Assembly (NCBI GenBank): GCA_025356335.1
Contig: JANXUF010000145.1
Location: forward strand, 31,371-95,370
From: Actinomycetes bacterium
GTDB taxonomy: Bacteria; Actinomycetota; Acidimicrobiia; Acidimicrobiales; Ilumatobacteraceae
DNA: 64,000 nt
Direction of reading: 5' to 3'
Made by a program: the position numbers and the translations under genes. Below are positions 1 through 8,271 of the stretch, piece by piece; the first letter of the stretch is position 1, and the number at the start of each line of letters is the position of its first letter. Under the pieces are notes generated by a model. The model was not told where the DNA came from and searched no databases. It was given only the letters and a program-made list of their open reading frames with translations.

Positions 1-136
1 GACACCGTTCCCGGGGGCTGCGGATGGTTGTGCCCCGGACCCGGGAGCTCGACTTCCCCAATCAAGATGTTCCCGAACCCGAGGCACCCTGATGTGTGCC
101 TGGGACGCCCAGGATCGGAAGACGAATTCTCTTCCG
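1..136. other. Left-edge spacer, no supported gene
   Basis: No convincing coding region is seen here on either strand. It follows the stop codon of the YbjN-like gene and contains a short GC hairpin (CCTGGG-ACG-CCCAGG, about 100-115) without a T-run. A minus-strand frame stays open to the window edge, but there is no start or family resemblance to support it. Confidence 0.4.
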
Positions 137-589
137 TCAGCAAAAGGCCATCTGCAGAAGGGTCGGGAAGTATCGCTCGACGGTTGCGAAAATCGTGCCG
201 AGCAGGCGGTCGAGTTCGTCGTCGTCGATCGCCTCGACCGGCAGTTCGCCGCGCAGGAACAGGGCATCCTCGACACCGATCGAGAAATGCGCACCGATCA
301 ACGCGTTGTTGCGGCGCAGGGCGAACTCATAGATCTCCGCCGCCCGTTTCGGAGGAGACGGAAGAACATAGGTCTCGTACCGCAGTGTGCGCTGCCCGAG
401 TGTCAGCCACACCGTCGTGAAGTCCTTGGCTTCTCCTCGCAGCCGCACGAACCAGCGTGGCTCCGGGTCTCCCGGCTCGCCACGGTCGACCGCCTCCACC
501 GATGGATTCTCTGCGAGAAACCTCGTCAGGAAGGCCGAGATCGACAGCTCGGTCGCCAGCAGCCCATCGGCCGTCAACCCATTGGTCAT
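137..589 (-). CDS. YbjN-domain protein downstream of mshA
   Basis: A 150-residue protein resembling the YbjN family, small proteins with a type III secretion chaperone-like fold and no settled enzymatic role. Seen: an N-terminal helix, a central beta-rich stretch and a segment around residues 85-105 (RRNNALIGAHFSIG, then DALFLRGELP) typical of the family. The ATG at 589 overlaps the mshA stop as ATGA, implying translational coupling; a GTG nine bases upstream (598) is the alternative start. The mshA-ybjN order is known from mycobacteria and other actinobacteria. A role in mycothiol metabolism is only suggested by synteny. Confidence 0.75.
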   Translation of the reverse strand: MTNGLTADGLLATELSISAFLTRFLAENPSVEAVDRGEPGDPEPRWFVRLRGEAKDFTTVWLTLGQRTLRYETYVLPSPPKRAAEIYEFALRRNNALIGAHFSIGVEDALFLRGELPVEAIDDDELDRLLGTIFATVERYFPTLLQMAFC

Positions 590-1800
590 GCCGCGCACTC
601 CACCAGCGCGCCGATGGTCAGCGACGAATACAGCGGTTGGAGCACGAGCGCTGCGTGCTTCCAGGTGTACTGCGAGGCCCGATGGAACGACCGTTCGGCC
701 ATCCGCTGCGCGAGCCGGCGGTCATGGAGCAGGCGCGACACATAGGCGGCGAAGCGTTCTGGCTCGCGACCAGGAACGAGGAAGCCGCTGTCGCCGTGGT
801 CGACGAGGGTCAGCAGACCGCCGACGCCACTGGCGACGACCGGTATTCCGCAGGCGGCTGCTTCCAGAGCAACGAGGCCGAAGCTTTCGCTGCGGCTCGG
901 CACGATGACGACATCCGCCGACCGGTAGTAGGTCGAGAGTGCGTGATGTTTCTGCGGCTCGACGAAACGGATCCGTTGACCTACGCCGAGCTTGTCGGCG
1001 AGTTGGTGGATGCGCCCGATCTCGCCATCGCCCTGTTGGCCGCTCGCTCCGCCGACGACGACGAGCTGGGCATTGCGTTGGGGCAGCATCGCCAGCGCCT
1101 TGATGGCGACGTCGAGACCCTTGAGCGGCTGGATACGCCCGACGAACAGCAAAGTCGGCTCGTTTGCCAGGCCGAGCGCCAGACGCGCACCAGCTTTGGC
1201 GCCGGGAGCGAAGAACGCATGCTCGACACCGGGGGCGACGATTTCGACGCGGCCTGGCGGGTCGCCGTACAGCGCCCTGAACTGGCTTTCCTCCTCAGTA
1301 CAGCTCACGCAGATCGCGTCGCAGCAGCCGATGATCTCGCACTCGGTCTGCTCACGCCATTGCGGCTCGGGGTCGCCACCCTGGGCCTTGACCTTGGCAA
1401 GGGTGTGGAAGGTCATCACCAGCGGAACACCGAGTTGATGTTTCAGCCGGTGCCCTGCAAGGCCGCTTAGCCAGTAGTTGGCGTGGATCACGTCGACGCC
1501 GCCCGCGGACTCGATGTGCGAGCGGACCCCTGCAGCAAAGGCCGGAACGATCGCCGGTAGGTCTTCCTTCGGCAGGTCGTGGGCTCCGGCGTCGATGTGC
1601 ACGACCACGTGGCCAGGCTCGACATACACCTCGACCGGCTGATCGGCGCTGGTGCGGCGGGTGTAGGTGTAGCAACGCACGCCGACCTGGGCGAGGCCGG
1701 AAACGAGCTCGCGCACGTAGACGTTCATGCCGCCCGCATCGCCCTGGCCCGGTTGCAGTAGAGGGGAGGTGTGGAGCGAGATCATCGCTACTCGTTGCAC
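586..1800 (-). CDS. mshA: D-inositol-3-phosphate glycosyltransferase, mycothiol step 1
   Basis: GT4-family, GT-B fold glycosyltransferase that transfers GlcNAc from UDP-GlcNAc to inositol 3-phosphate, the first step of mycothiol synthesis in the cytoplasm. Seen: N-terminal SLHTSPL followed by PGQGDAGGMNVYVREL, the MshA hallmark; the VGRIQPLKGLD donor-domain motif; and PSRSESFGLVALEAAACG, the E-x7-E nucleotide-sugar motif. I prefer the GTG at 1800 (404 residues), because a TATGTT hexamer lies nine bases upstream and the family alignment begins just after it; an ATG at 1845 would add 15 residues. It is divergent from the DUF885 gene and coupled to ybjN. Confidence 0.93.
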   Translation of the reverse strand: MQRVAMISLHTSPLLQPGQGDAGGMNVYVRELVSGLAQVGVRCYTYTRRTSADQPVEVYVEPGHVVVHIDAGAHDLPKEDLPAIVPAFAAGVRSHIESAGGVDVIHANYWLSGLAGHRLKHQLGVPLVMTFHTLAKVKAQGGDPEPQWREQTECEIIGCCDAICVSCTEEESQFRALYGDPPGRVEIVAPGVEHAFFAPGAKAGARLALGLANEPTLLFVGRIQPLKGLDVAIKALAMLPQRNAQLVVVGGASGQQGDGEIGRIHQLADKLGVGQRIRFVEPQKHHALSTYYRSADVVIVPSRSESFGLVALEAAACGIPVVASGVGGLLTLVDHGDSGFLVPGREPERFAAYVSRLLHDRRLAQRMAERSFHRASQYTWKHAALVLQPLYSSLTIGALVECAA

Positions 1801-2022
1801 GATGTCTGCAACATAGGCCGATTTCGATCCATTCCGACGATTCACGACGTCGACGGTCCTCCCACGTCGTCAACAGCGCCACAAGAACTGAGTCCACTGG
1901 TGCAAACCGCCGGCGGTGCGTATCGGTCCACAGACGTTCTTTCAACGCACCGGACAGCTCCCTGAGTCGGTGACCACCAGCAGCCGGACGCGTGGGCCTG
2001 TCGTTCGCAGTACGGTCCATTC

Positions 2023-3690
2023 ATGGATTCGATCAACGAGATCAGCAATCGGTTCGTCGAAGCCCGTGTCCGACTCAGCCCGATGACTGCGACGGAGTTG
2101 GGACACGACGTCCGCCAGGACGAACTCGACGATTTCTCACCGGACGGCCTGTCTGAGCTGCACGAAACGGTGAAGCTTTCGCTGGCGGCGGCTCGGTCAG
2201 CCGAACTGCATGGTCCCGGGGACGAGAGCGCCGCTGCAACATTCATCGAACGCATTCAACTCCAGTCGGAAATGTTCGAGGCCGGGTTGGACCACGCCAA
2301 GCTCAACGTCATCGCCAGCCCGGTCCAGGAGGTCCGGCAGATTTTCGACATGATGGCAACGGAAACGGACGACGATTGGGCGCTGATCGCCAGGCGGATG
2401 GCTGCCGTGCCGCAGTGCTTGGCCGGTTATCGGCGCTCGCTCGCGCACGGTGCAGATCACGGGGTCGTCTCGGCTGTCCGCCAGATCGCCAAATGTGCCG
2501 AGCAATGCGACACGTGGGCCGGCGTGACCGGGAGCACTCCATTCTTTCACGACCTGGCAGCTCGGGCGGATCGCGACGGTGTACTCGGTGAAACGCTGAG
2601 CAGCGGGGCGACGGCGGCCAGCGAGGCGTACGGCCAACTCGGAGCGTTTCTGCGGAACGATCTGGCACCGACGGCACCACACAGGGATGCGGTCGGGGAA
2701 CAGACCTATCGGCTGCAGTCGCGGTTCTTCACCGGGGCGACGCTGGACCTGCAGGAGAGTTATGACTGGGCGTGGGAGGAGTTCGCAGGGATCGGCGCGG
2801 AGATGCAGCGCGTCGCTGGACGGCTGCGGCCGGGGATGAGTCTCGCCGAGACAGCCGAATCGCTCGATGCTGACCCGGCGTATCGGATCACCAGCCAGGC
2901 GGCGCTTCGCGACTGGATGCAATCCTTGTCTGACGGTGCAGTCGCAGCGGTCCGCGGCGTCCATTTCGACATCCCTGACGAGATCGTCACGCTGGAATGC
3001 CATATCGCGCCGCCGGGCGCCGGGCTCGGTGCCTACTACAACCCGCCGAGCGACGATCTCTCGCGTCCCGGCAGTATGTGGTGGAAGGTGATGGCCGACA
3101 GTAGCGATTTCGCCAGTTGGCGCGAGACGACGACTGTCTACCACGAGGGTGTTCCCGGCCATCATCTGCAGATGGCCACGCAGGTCTATGCCAAGGACAC
3201 ACTCAACGATTTCCAACGGCTGATGTCGTTCATCTCCGGTCATGGAGAAGGCTGGGCGTTGTATGCCGAACGACTGATGCTCGAGCTCGGTTTCCTCGAA
3301 GACGGCGGCGATCTCCTCGGACTGCTCGATTCGCAGCTGTTCAGGACGGCGCGGGTGATCATCGACATCGGGATGCATCTCGAGCTGGTCATTCCGCGCG
3401 GATCCGGCTTCCACCCCGGCGAGCGGTGGACGCCGGACCTCGGCCTCGAATTTTTGCTCACGAGAACGCTGTCGGAACCTCAGCACGCCAGGGACGAGGT
3501 CGATCGCTACCTGGGTTGGGCGGGCCAGGCACCGGCGTACAAGTTGGGCGAACGCGTCTGGCTGGCGGCGCGCGCCGCGGCGATGGCCAGGCACGGTGAC
3601 GGCTTCGACCTGCGGGCATTCCACACCGCTGCACTGAAACTCGGCGGGATGGGCCTCGACCCGCTCGTCGATCAACTCGCCAAGCTCTGA
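2023..3690 (+). CDS. DUF885 family protein, putative metallopeptidase
   Basis: A 555-residue DUF885 protein, a large family related to zinc-dependent peptidases with an HExxH-like signature. Seen: YHEGVPGHHLQ at about residues 371-381, followed by SGHGEGWALYAERL, the two blocks conserved across the family. No signal peptide or membrane segment, so it is probably cytoplasmic. Length is normal (550-600). The ATG at 2023 has TACGGT at 2011-2016, six bases upstream, and no Shine-Dalgarno, so the message is probably leaderless. The substrate is unknown; peptidase activity is a family-level inference. Confidence 0.85.
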   Translation: MDSINEISNRFVEARVRLSPMTATELGHDVRQDELDDFSPDGLSELHETVKLSLAAARSAELHGPGDESAAATFIERIQLQSEMFEAGLDHAKLNVIASPVQEVRQIFDMMATETDDDWALIARRMAAVPQCLAGYRRSLAHGADHGVVSAVRQIAKCAEQCDTWAGVTGSTPFFHDLAARADRDGVLGETLSSGATAASEAYGQLGAFLRNDLAPTAPHRDAVGEQTYRLQSRFFTGATLDLQESYDWAWEEFAGIGAEMQRVAGRLRPGMSLAETAESLDADPAYRITSQAALRDWMQSLSDGAVAAVRGVHFDIPDEIVTLECHIAPPGAGLGAYYNPPSDDLSRPGSMWWKVMADSSDFASWRETTTVYHEGVPGHHLQMATQVYAKDTLNDFQRLMSFISGHGEGWALYAERLMLELGFLEDGGDLLGLLDSQLFRTARVIIDIGMHLELVIPRGSGFHPGERWTPDLGLEFLLTRTLSEPQHARDEVDRYLGWAGQAPAYKLGERVWLAARAAAMARHGDGFDLRAFHTAALKLGGMGLDPLVDQLAKL

Positions 3691-3768
3691 GCGAGCCAGC
3701 TGACGCAGGTACGAGAGGTTGCGCTAGCTGCAACATCCGGTGCCGGCGTCGACCGGAGTGCGGGACCT

Positions 3769-4155
3769 TCAGGTGCCGATGAAGCTCTCGTAGACCGTCA
3801 GGAGCGACTGCTTCTGTTCAGGGCTCAGGCGGGCGTCACGGCTGATGGCGTCGGTGACCGACATGTCGTGGGCCGAATCGGGATCGAGGATGCCGGCACG
3901 GATGTACAACTGCTCGGCAGAGACCCGGAGCGCCTTGGCTATCTGCTGGAGGATCTCCGCCGACGGCCGGCGCAATCCGCGCTCGATCTGTGACAGGTAC
4001 GGGTTGGAGACGTCGGCGATCTCGGCGAGACGGCGGACCGACATCCGCGCGACCTCACGCTGGGCGCGGATGAACTCGCCGAGTTCGTTGAGGCGCAACG
4101 CATTGATCGGATTGCTGGCGGCTGATCCGTTCGCACCCTGTTCCTCGTCAGCCAT
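3769..4155 (-). CDS. XRE-family transcriptional regulator
   Basis: A 128-residue DNA-binding protein. Residues about 24-80 form a Cro/C1-type helix-turn-helix (EFIRAQREVARMSVRRLAE, then NPYLSQIERGLRRPS), a well-preserved lambda-repressor-like domain. The C-terminal tail is helical and may mediate dimerisation. No sensor domain is visible. It is convergent with the DUF885 gene and lies upstream of nothing obvious, so its target is not evident. AGGCTA at 4163-4168 reads as TAGCCT on its strand, seven bases before the ATG, pointing to a leaderless transcript. Confidence 0.85.
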   Translation of the reverse strand: MADEEQGANGSAASNPINALRLNELGEFIRAQREVARMSVRRLAEIADVSNPYLSQIERGLRRPSAEILQQIAKALRVSAEQLYIRAGILDPDSAHDMSVTDAISRDARLSPEQKQSLLTVYESFIGT

Positions 4156-4173
4156 CGTCGTCAGGCTACGGCA

Positions 4174-4422
4174 TCAGTCCGATGACGCGCCGCCGGAGAC
4201 CGGTGGTAGCACGGCGACCTCGTCGTCGACGCCGACGGGCGTCGCGTTGTCGGCTTCGTCGCCGTTCAGCCATACCCTGCAGGCCGCCAGCACGGCCACG
4301 AAACCCTCGCCGTAACGCTCGCCGGCCTGTGCGAGGACGTCGCCGACCGTTGCCGCTTCGAAGACGTCACGTCCGGTGCCGGCGGCCTCACGAGCGCTGG
4401 CGAACAGACGAAGAATGGCCAC
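4174..4422 (-). CDS. MoaD/ThiS-like ubiquitin-fold sulfur carrier with tail
   Basis: An 82-residue beta-grasp protein of the MoaD/ThiS type. Seen: N-terminal ILRLFASAREAAG, a central helix, then a C-terminal block DDEVAVLPPVSGG. Family members normally end exactly at Gly-Gly, which is adenylated and thiocarboxylated. Here four more residues (ASSD) follow, so the tail would need to be cut off first, or the protein is not used as a carrier. The GTG start at 4422 has TACGCT (minus strand, 4429-4434) six bases upstream. No MoaE or E1-like partner is in the window. Molybdopterin synthesis is possible but unproven. Confidence 0.8.
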   Translation of the reverse strand: MAILRLFASAREAAGTGRDVFEAATVGDVLAQAGERYGEGFVAVLAACRVWLNGDEADNATPVGVDDEVAVLPPVSGGASSD

Positions 4423-4428
4423 GTCCCC

Positions 4429-4449
4429 AGCGTAGGGGCTATGTACGCT
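4429..4449. promoter_or_regulatory. Divergent twin -10 boxes for moaD-like and phosphatase genes
   Basis: TACGCT occurs on the minus strand at 4429-4434 and again on the plus strand at 4444-4449. They sit six and eight bases from the two divergent start codons. The transcripts would be leaderless and the polymerase footprints would overlap, so the two genes may compete for initiation. Assigned by pattern only. Confidence 0.5.
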
Positions 4450-4457
4450 TGGCGATC

Positions 4458-5096
4458 ATGTCGACACGGGTCCTGATCATCCGCCACGGGCAGTCGACCT
4501 GGAACGCCGTTCGGCGATGGCAGGGCCAGGAGGATCCACCGCTCAGCACGCTCGGGGAACATCAGGCATTCGAGGCTGCGCAGCGCCTCGGTGGCTTCGA
4601 TGCGATCATCTCGTCTGACCTCCAGCGGGCGGCACTCACCGCCCAGATCATCGCCGACCAGCTGGCCATCGGGCCCGTTCTCGGCGACGAACGCCTACGC
4701 GAGACCTTCGCCGGCGACTGGCAGGGCATGACAGCCGAACAGATCAATCGGGCCTATCCCGGATTCCTCGACGATCACCGGCGACCGGACAACTTCGAGA
4801 GCGGCGAGCACGTCGTCGAGCGCGTCACCGCCTCGCTGACCGAGATCGCCAGCTCGTATCCTGACGGCGAGGTGCTGGTCATCTCGCACGGCGGTGTCGT
4901 CCGGTCGCTCACGCGGCTGAACGGCGGCATGGAGACGGCTATCCCGAATCTCGGTGGCGGCTGGTTCGAGGTCTCCCCGAACGGCTCCGTTGGCGTCGGC
5001 GACACCGTCGATCTGTTGAGCGGATGGGTCTTCGACGAACTCGTGCGCCGCACCGATGACATCGCACCCGACGACGCCGACAGCGAGCGGGTGTGA
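4458..5096 (+). CDS. Histidine phosphatase family protein
   Basis: A 212-residue member of the histidine phosphatase (phosphoglycerate mutase-like) superfamily. Seen: LIIRHGQSTWN at residues 5-15 containing the catalytic RHG, then a second catalytic His in LVISHGGVVRSL near residue 140. SSDLQRAALTAQII is the conserved acid/substrate block. Small-molecule phosphatase activity is likely; the substrate cannot be read from sequence. I start at ATG 4458, preceded by a -10-like TACGCT, although the frame is open further upstream across the moaD gene. Its TGA overlaps the GTG of the next gene, implying coupling. Confidence 0.88.
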   Translation: MSTRVLIIRHGQSTWNAVRRWQGQEDPPLSTLGEHQAFEAAQRLGGFDAIISSDLQRAALTAQIIADQLAIGPVLGDERLRETFAGDWQGMTAEQINRAYPGFLDDHRRPDNFESGEHVVERVTASLTEIASSYPDGEVLVISHGGVVRSLTRLNGGMETAIPNLGGGWFEVSPNGSVGVGDTVDLLSGWVFDELVRRTDDIAPDDADSERV

Positions 5097-5731
5097 GTTC
5101 TCCACTGCGCCTGCCAGGTTTCGAGGACTACCCGCCGGACGAACCGCTACGCCGACGCCGCCGTTCGCCGACGCCTTCGATCGCACCCTCATCGGTCGTG
5201 CTGGAACCGATCCCGGGTGCTCCCGCGATGCCGACGGACGACGCCCCGTTCACGATCGACGTCGTCCGTTCGGCGCGCCGCAAGCGGACCGTCGGCGCGG
5301 AGTTGATCGGCGGGGTGCTGCGCATCACCGTGCCGAATTGGATGACGTCGGCGGAGACCGCGCCGTTCGTGCGCGACTTCGACGCCAAGTTCCGCCGCAA
5401 ACTGCGCTCCGAGCGCGTCGAGCTGCCTGCACGCGCCGCCGCGCTTGCCAAGCGCTATGGACTGCGCACACCCACGGAGATCCGCTGGGTCGACGACATG
5501 GCAAGCCGGTGGGCGTCGTGTACATCATCGACCGGCGTCGTACGCATGTCGTCGCGGCTGACGACATACCCGTCGTGGGTCCTCGACTATGTCATCGTCC
5601 ACGAACTCGCCCACCTCACCGAAGCGAACCACTCCGCGCGCTTCTGGAAACTGGTCGACGCCTACCCGCTCGTCGAGCGCGCCACCGGCTATCTGATCGC
5701 CAAGAGCGGCGATACCGACAGCGATTTCTGA
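5093..5731 (+). CDS. YgjP/DUF45-type zinc metallopeptidase
   Basis: A 212-residue protein with an N-terminal low-complexity region (about 45 residues) and a C-terminal metallopeptidase domain of the YgjP/DUF45 (SprT-like) group. Seen: the zinc motif VIVHELAHL near residue 170, followed by NHSARFWKLVDA carrying the third ligand, and RWGSC-like MASRWASCTS upstream, typical of the group. No signal peptide. GTG at 5093 overlaps the phosphatase stop (GTGA), so the two are co-translated. The biological substrate is unknown; peptidase assignment rests on the family. Confidence 0.85.
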   Translation: MSSPLRLPGFEDYPPDEPLRRRRRSPTPSIAPSSVVLEPIPGAPAMPTDDAPFTIDVVRSARRKRTVGAELIGGVLRITVPNWMTSAETAPFVRDFDAKFRRKLRSERVELPARAAALAKRYGLRTPTEIRWVDDMASRWASCTSSTGVVRMSSRLTTYPSWVLDYVIVHELAHLTEANHSARFWKLVDAYPLVERATGYLIAKSGDTDSDF

Positions 5732-5744
5732 GCGTCACATTCGT

Positions 5745-6908
5745 ATGCTGCTCGACGAGTCGTATTCCGACGACGTACGCCACAATGTCCCCCGAATCGG
5801 CCTTGCCAGGCTGTCGGCGACGAGCATGGTGCGCTTTACCGCACCGCTGCTCGCGAGCATCGCCCGCGACTTCCACGTCTCGCTGGCGACGCTTGGTGTC
5901 GCCGTCAGCATCAGCGAACTCGTCGGGCTGACAACGCCGCTGTTCTCGCGTCGTGCCGAGCACTGGTCTCGGCGTCGGACGATGCAGGTTGGTCTGGCGA
6001 CGATGGCGACGGGTGCGTTGCTGATCTCGGCGACGAGAGGACCGGTGACTTTCGCCATCTTCTTGATCGTCATTGCCCTCGGCAAGAACACCTTCGACCT
6101 CGGCACGAATTCCTGGGTGTCCGACAACGTCCCGTACGAGTCCAGGGCGCGGGTGATCGGCATCACCGAGATGTCGTGGTCCGGCGGCCTGCTGATCGGC
6201 GTGCCGATCCTGCTCGTCGCCGTCGCCCTGACGAACTGGCGAGGCGGCTACTTCCTAGCCGCCGTGTGCGTCATCGTGTTCCTGCTCGTGTTCATCAGGC
6301 CGCTGGGGAACGAAGCACCCCGAACTGCGCATGTGACCGGCGTGGGCACGCACGGACTCAGTCGTTCGGCGATCCCGACCGTCGCCGCCGTGCTCCTCCT
6401 CATGGCCGCCAGCCAGGCGGGTTTCGTGACTTTCGGCTCGTGGTTGCGCGATCGCTTCGGCTTCGGCGACGCTGCGCTCGGAGCTGTTTCGTTCGCCCTG
6501 GGCCTCGGAGAATTCGGTGCCTCGTTGAGCACCAGCAGGTTCACCGATCGATGGGGCAAGCAACGCAGCGTGCAACGAGGCGCCGGGCTGATGGTGCCGT
6601 GCGCGCTGCTGCTGGCCACCGGCCTGTCGGCGCATCTCGTCAGCGGTGTCGCCTTGCTGATGCTGTTCTTCTTCGGATTCGAGTTCGCCATCGTCAGTTC
6701 GATCTCGTTGACTTCGAACCTCGTGCCAGGCCTCCCGGCAAAGGGGATCGGCATCGGCATCGGCGCTGCCACGCTCGGCAGAGCGCTCGCAGCCATCCCG
6801 GCGACACGCCTCTACGACGCGCACGGCTTCGGTGCCTCGATGATCCTCGCGGCGTGCTGCGCTGCGGCGTGCGTCGGTGTGCTCAGCCTCCCCCAGCGCC
6901 ACGAATGA
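5745..6908 (+). CDS. Major facilitator superfamily transporter
   Basis: A 387-residue membrane protein with about 12 hydrophobic segments, e.g. the runs near residues 25-60, 140-180 and 250-330. The cytoplasmic loop 2 region SRRAEHWSRRRTM fits the MFS basic loop. Neighbours give no substrate; drug or metabolite efflux are equally possible. It follows the metallopeptidase by 13 bases and may share its transcript. Length is typical for MFS. Confidence 0.85.
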   Translation: MLLDESYSDDVRHNVPRIGLARLSATSMVRFTAPLLASIARDFHVSLATLGVAVSISELVGLTTPLFSRRAEHWSRRRTMQVGLATMATGALLISATRGPVTFAIFLIVIALGKNTFDLGTNSWVSDNVPYESRARVIGITEMSWSGGLLIGVPILLVAVALTNWRGGYFLAAVCVIVFLLVFIRPLGNEAPRTAHVTGVGTHGLSRSAIPTVAAVLLLMAASQAGFVTFGSWLRDRFGFGDAALGAVSFALGLGEFGASLSTSRFTDRWGKQRSVQRGAGLMVPCALLLATGLSAHLVSGVALLMLFFFGFEFAIVSSISLTSNLVPGLPAKGIGIGIGAATLGRALAAIPATRLYDAHGFGASMILAACCAAACVGVLSLPQRHE

Positions 6909-7005
6909 GTGAACGGGTGCAGCACACGGACTCAGTGCGATTCCACCGCCCCCCGGCAGCACAAATGCCCACGCAGGCGGCCGCTTTCGGCCCCATGTAC
7001 TGGAC

Positions 7006-7027
7006 GTTCACGTAGCGTTCACACAAG
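7006..7027 (+). promoter_or_regulatory. PHO-box-like direct repeats upstream of glnII
   Basis: GTTCAC occurs twice in exact 11-base register (7006-7016 and 7017-7027). Tandem 11-base units beginning GTTCACC are the known form of the Streptomyces PhoP box, and PhoP is known to bind nitrogen-gene promoters there. The glnII leader downstream is about 85 bases. Assignment to PhoP or a GlnR-type regulator is inference. Confidence 0.4.
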
Positions 7028-7112
7028 GGCAACCGGCCAGAAACCACCCCTTGCGAGCGTTTCACGCCGTTCCTGTTCAACGATTCACGAACCCGTGAGA
7101 GGACCTATTTAC

Positions 7113-8120
7113 GTGTCATACCAAGCTGAGTACATCTGGCTCGACGGAACGTCTCCGACACCGTTGCTGCGCAACAAGACGAAGATCATGGCCGATGGTA
7201 AAGAGCCGCCGATGTGGGGCTTCGACGGGTCCTCGACCAATCAGGCAGAGGGCGGCGCATCCGACTGCGCACTCATCCCGGTGCGCTCGATCCCCGACCC
7301 GATCCGCAGTGGCGACAACGTGCTCGTGATCGCCGAAGTCATGAACGCCAAGGACCTCAAACCCCACGTCACCAACACCCGCGCGGCCTGCGTGAAGACG
7401 GCGAAGAAGTACGCCAAGCACGAAATGATCTTCGGTATCGAGCAGGAATACACGATGCTGCGCCTCGACGGCACCCCGCTCGGCTTCCCGCCAGGCGGCT
7501 TCCCCGGTGCACAGGGCCCGTATTACTGCGGCGTCGGCGCGGGGCGCGTCGTCGGCCGGGAGATCATCGAAGAACACACCCAGGCGTGCATCGATGCCGG
7601 CCTGTTGATCGAGGGCACGAACGCCGAAGTGATGCCAGGGCAGTGGGAATTCCAGATCGGCGCTGCCGACGGTGTCACCGTTTCCGACCACATGACGTTC
7701 GCCCGCTGGCTGTTGCACCGCATCGCTGAGGACTACGAGGTCGTCATCAGCTTTGCCGCCAAACCGATCAAGGGTGACTGGAACGGTGCCGGAGCGCACA
7801 CCAACTTCTCGACCAAGGCGATGCGCGAGGGCTACCCGGCCGTCATCAACGCCTGCGAAGCCATCGGCAAGAAGGTCCTGCAGCACGTCGAGAACTACGG
7901 CGACGACATCCAGAGCCGTCTCACCGGTAAGCACGAGACCGCGCCGTGGAACAAGTTCAGCTACGGCGTGTCGGACCGTGGCGCCTCGATCCGTATCCCA
8001 TGGCAGGTCGAAAGGGACGGCAAAGGCTACGCAGAAGACCGCCGGCCGAACGCCAACATGGACCCCTATACCGTGACGCGCATCATCACCGAGACGGTGT
8101 GCAGCGCCGAGAAGCTGTAA
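7113..8120 (+). CDS. glnII: Glutamine synthetase, eukaryotic type (GSII)
   Basis: ATP-dependent synthesis of glutamine from glutamate and ammonium; a 335-residue type II enzyme, the length known from Streptomyces and Frankia GlnII. Seen: WLDGT near the N-terminus, GFDGSSTNQAEG around residues 34-45, the metal-binding GIEQEYTML near 108, NGAGAHTNFSTKAMR near 225 and a C-terminal DRRPNANMDPY. The GTG at 7113 is chosen because GAGAGGA lies ten bases upstream and the family begins here; unlike most genes in this window it has a real leader. Transcription probably ends at the hairpin 8208-8244 before the GSI gene. Confidence 0.95.
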   Translation: MSYQAEYIWLDGTSPTPLLRNKTKIMADGKEPPMWGFDGSSTNQAEGGASDCALIPVRSIPDPIRSGDNVLVIAEVMNAKDLKPHVTNTRAACVKTAKKYAKHEMIFGIEQEYTMLRLDGTPLGFPPGGFPGAQGPYYCGVGAGRVVGREIIEEHTQACIDAGLLIEGTNAEVMPGQWEFQIGAADGVTVSDHMTFARWLLHRIAEDYEVVISFAAKPIKGDWNGAGAHTNFSTKAMREGYPAVINACEAIGKKVLQHVENYGDDIQSRLTGKHETAPWNKFSYGVSDRGASIRIPWQVERDGKGYAEDRRPNANMDPYTVTRIITETVCSAEKL

Positions 8121-8207
8121 CCGTTTTGCCCATCACGGCATCTCTGCTCTGCGCTGATGCCGCCGGCGGGCGGTCCGTACCTCGCGTACGGCCGACAAAT
8201 TGTCGTA

Positions 8208-8244
8208 GAGGGGACCGGCGACGCCCGGTCCCCTCATTTGTTTT
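8208..8244 (+). terminator. Intrinsic terminator after glnII
   Basis: An 11-bp perfect stem (GAGGGGACCGG / CCGGTCCCCTC) with a six-base loop, followed by ATTTGTTTT. It separates glnII from the GSI gene, so the two synthetases are probably transcribed independently. Confidence 0.85.
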
Positions 8245-8271
8245 CCCAGCTTCGCCTAGCAGAATGGCCCC

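Noticed and set aside
2197..3675. Open frame of 492 codons antisense to the DUF885 gene
   Set aside because: High-GC codon bias leaves opposite frames open. The sense frame has family motifs (HEGVPGHH); the antisense has none and shows Arg/Pro/Gly-heavy composition.
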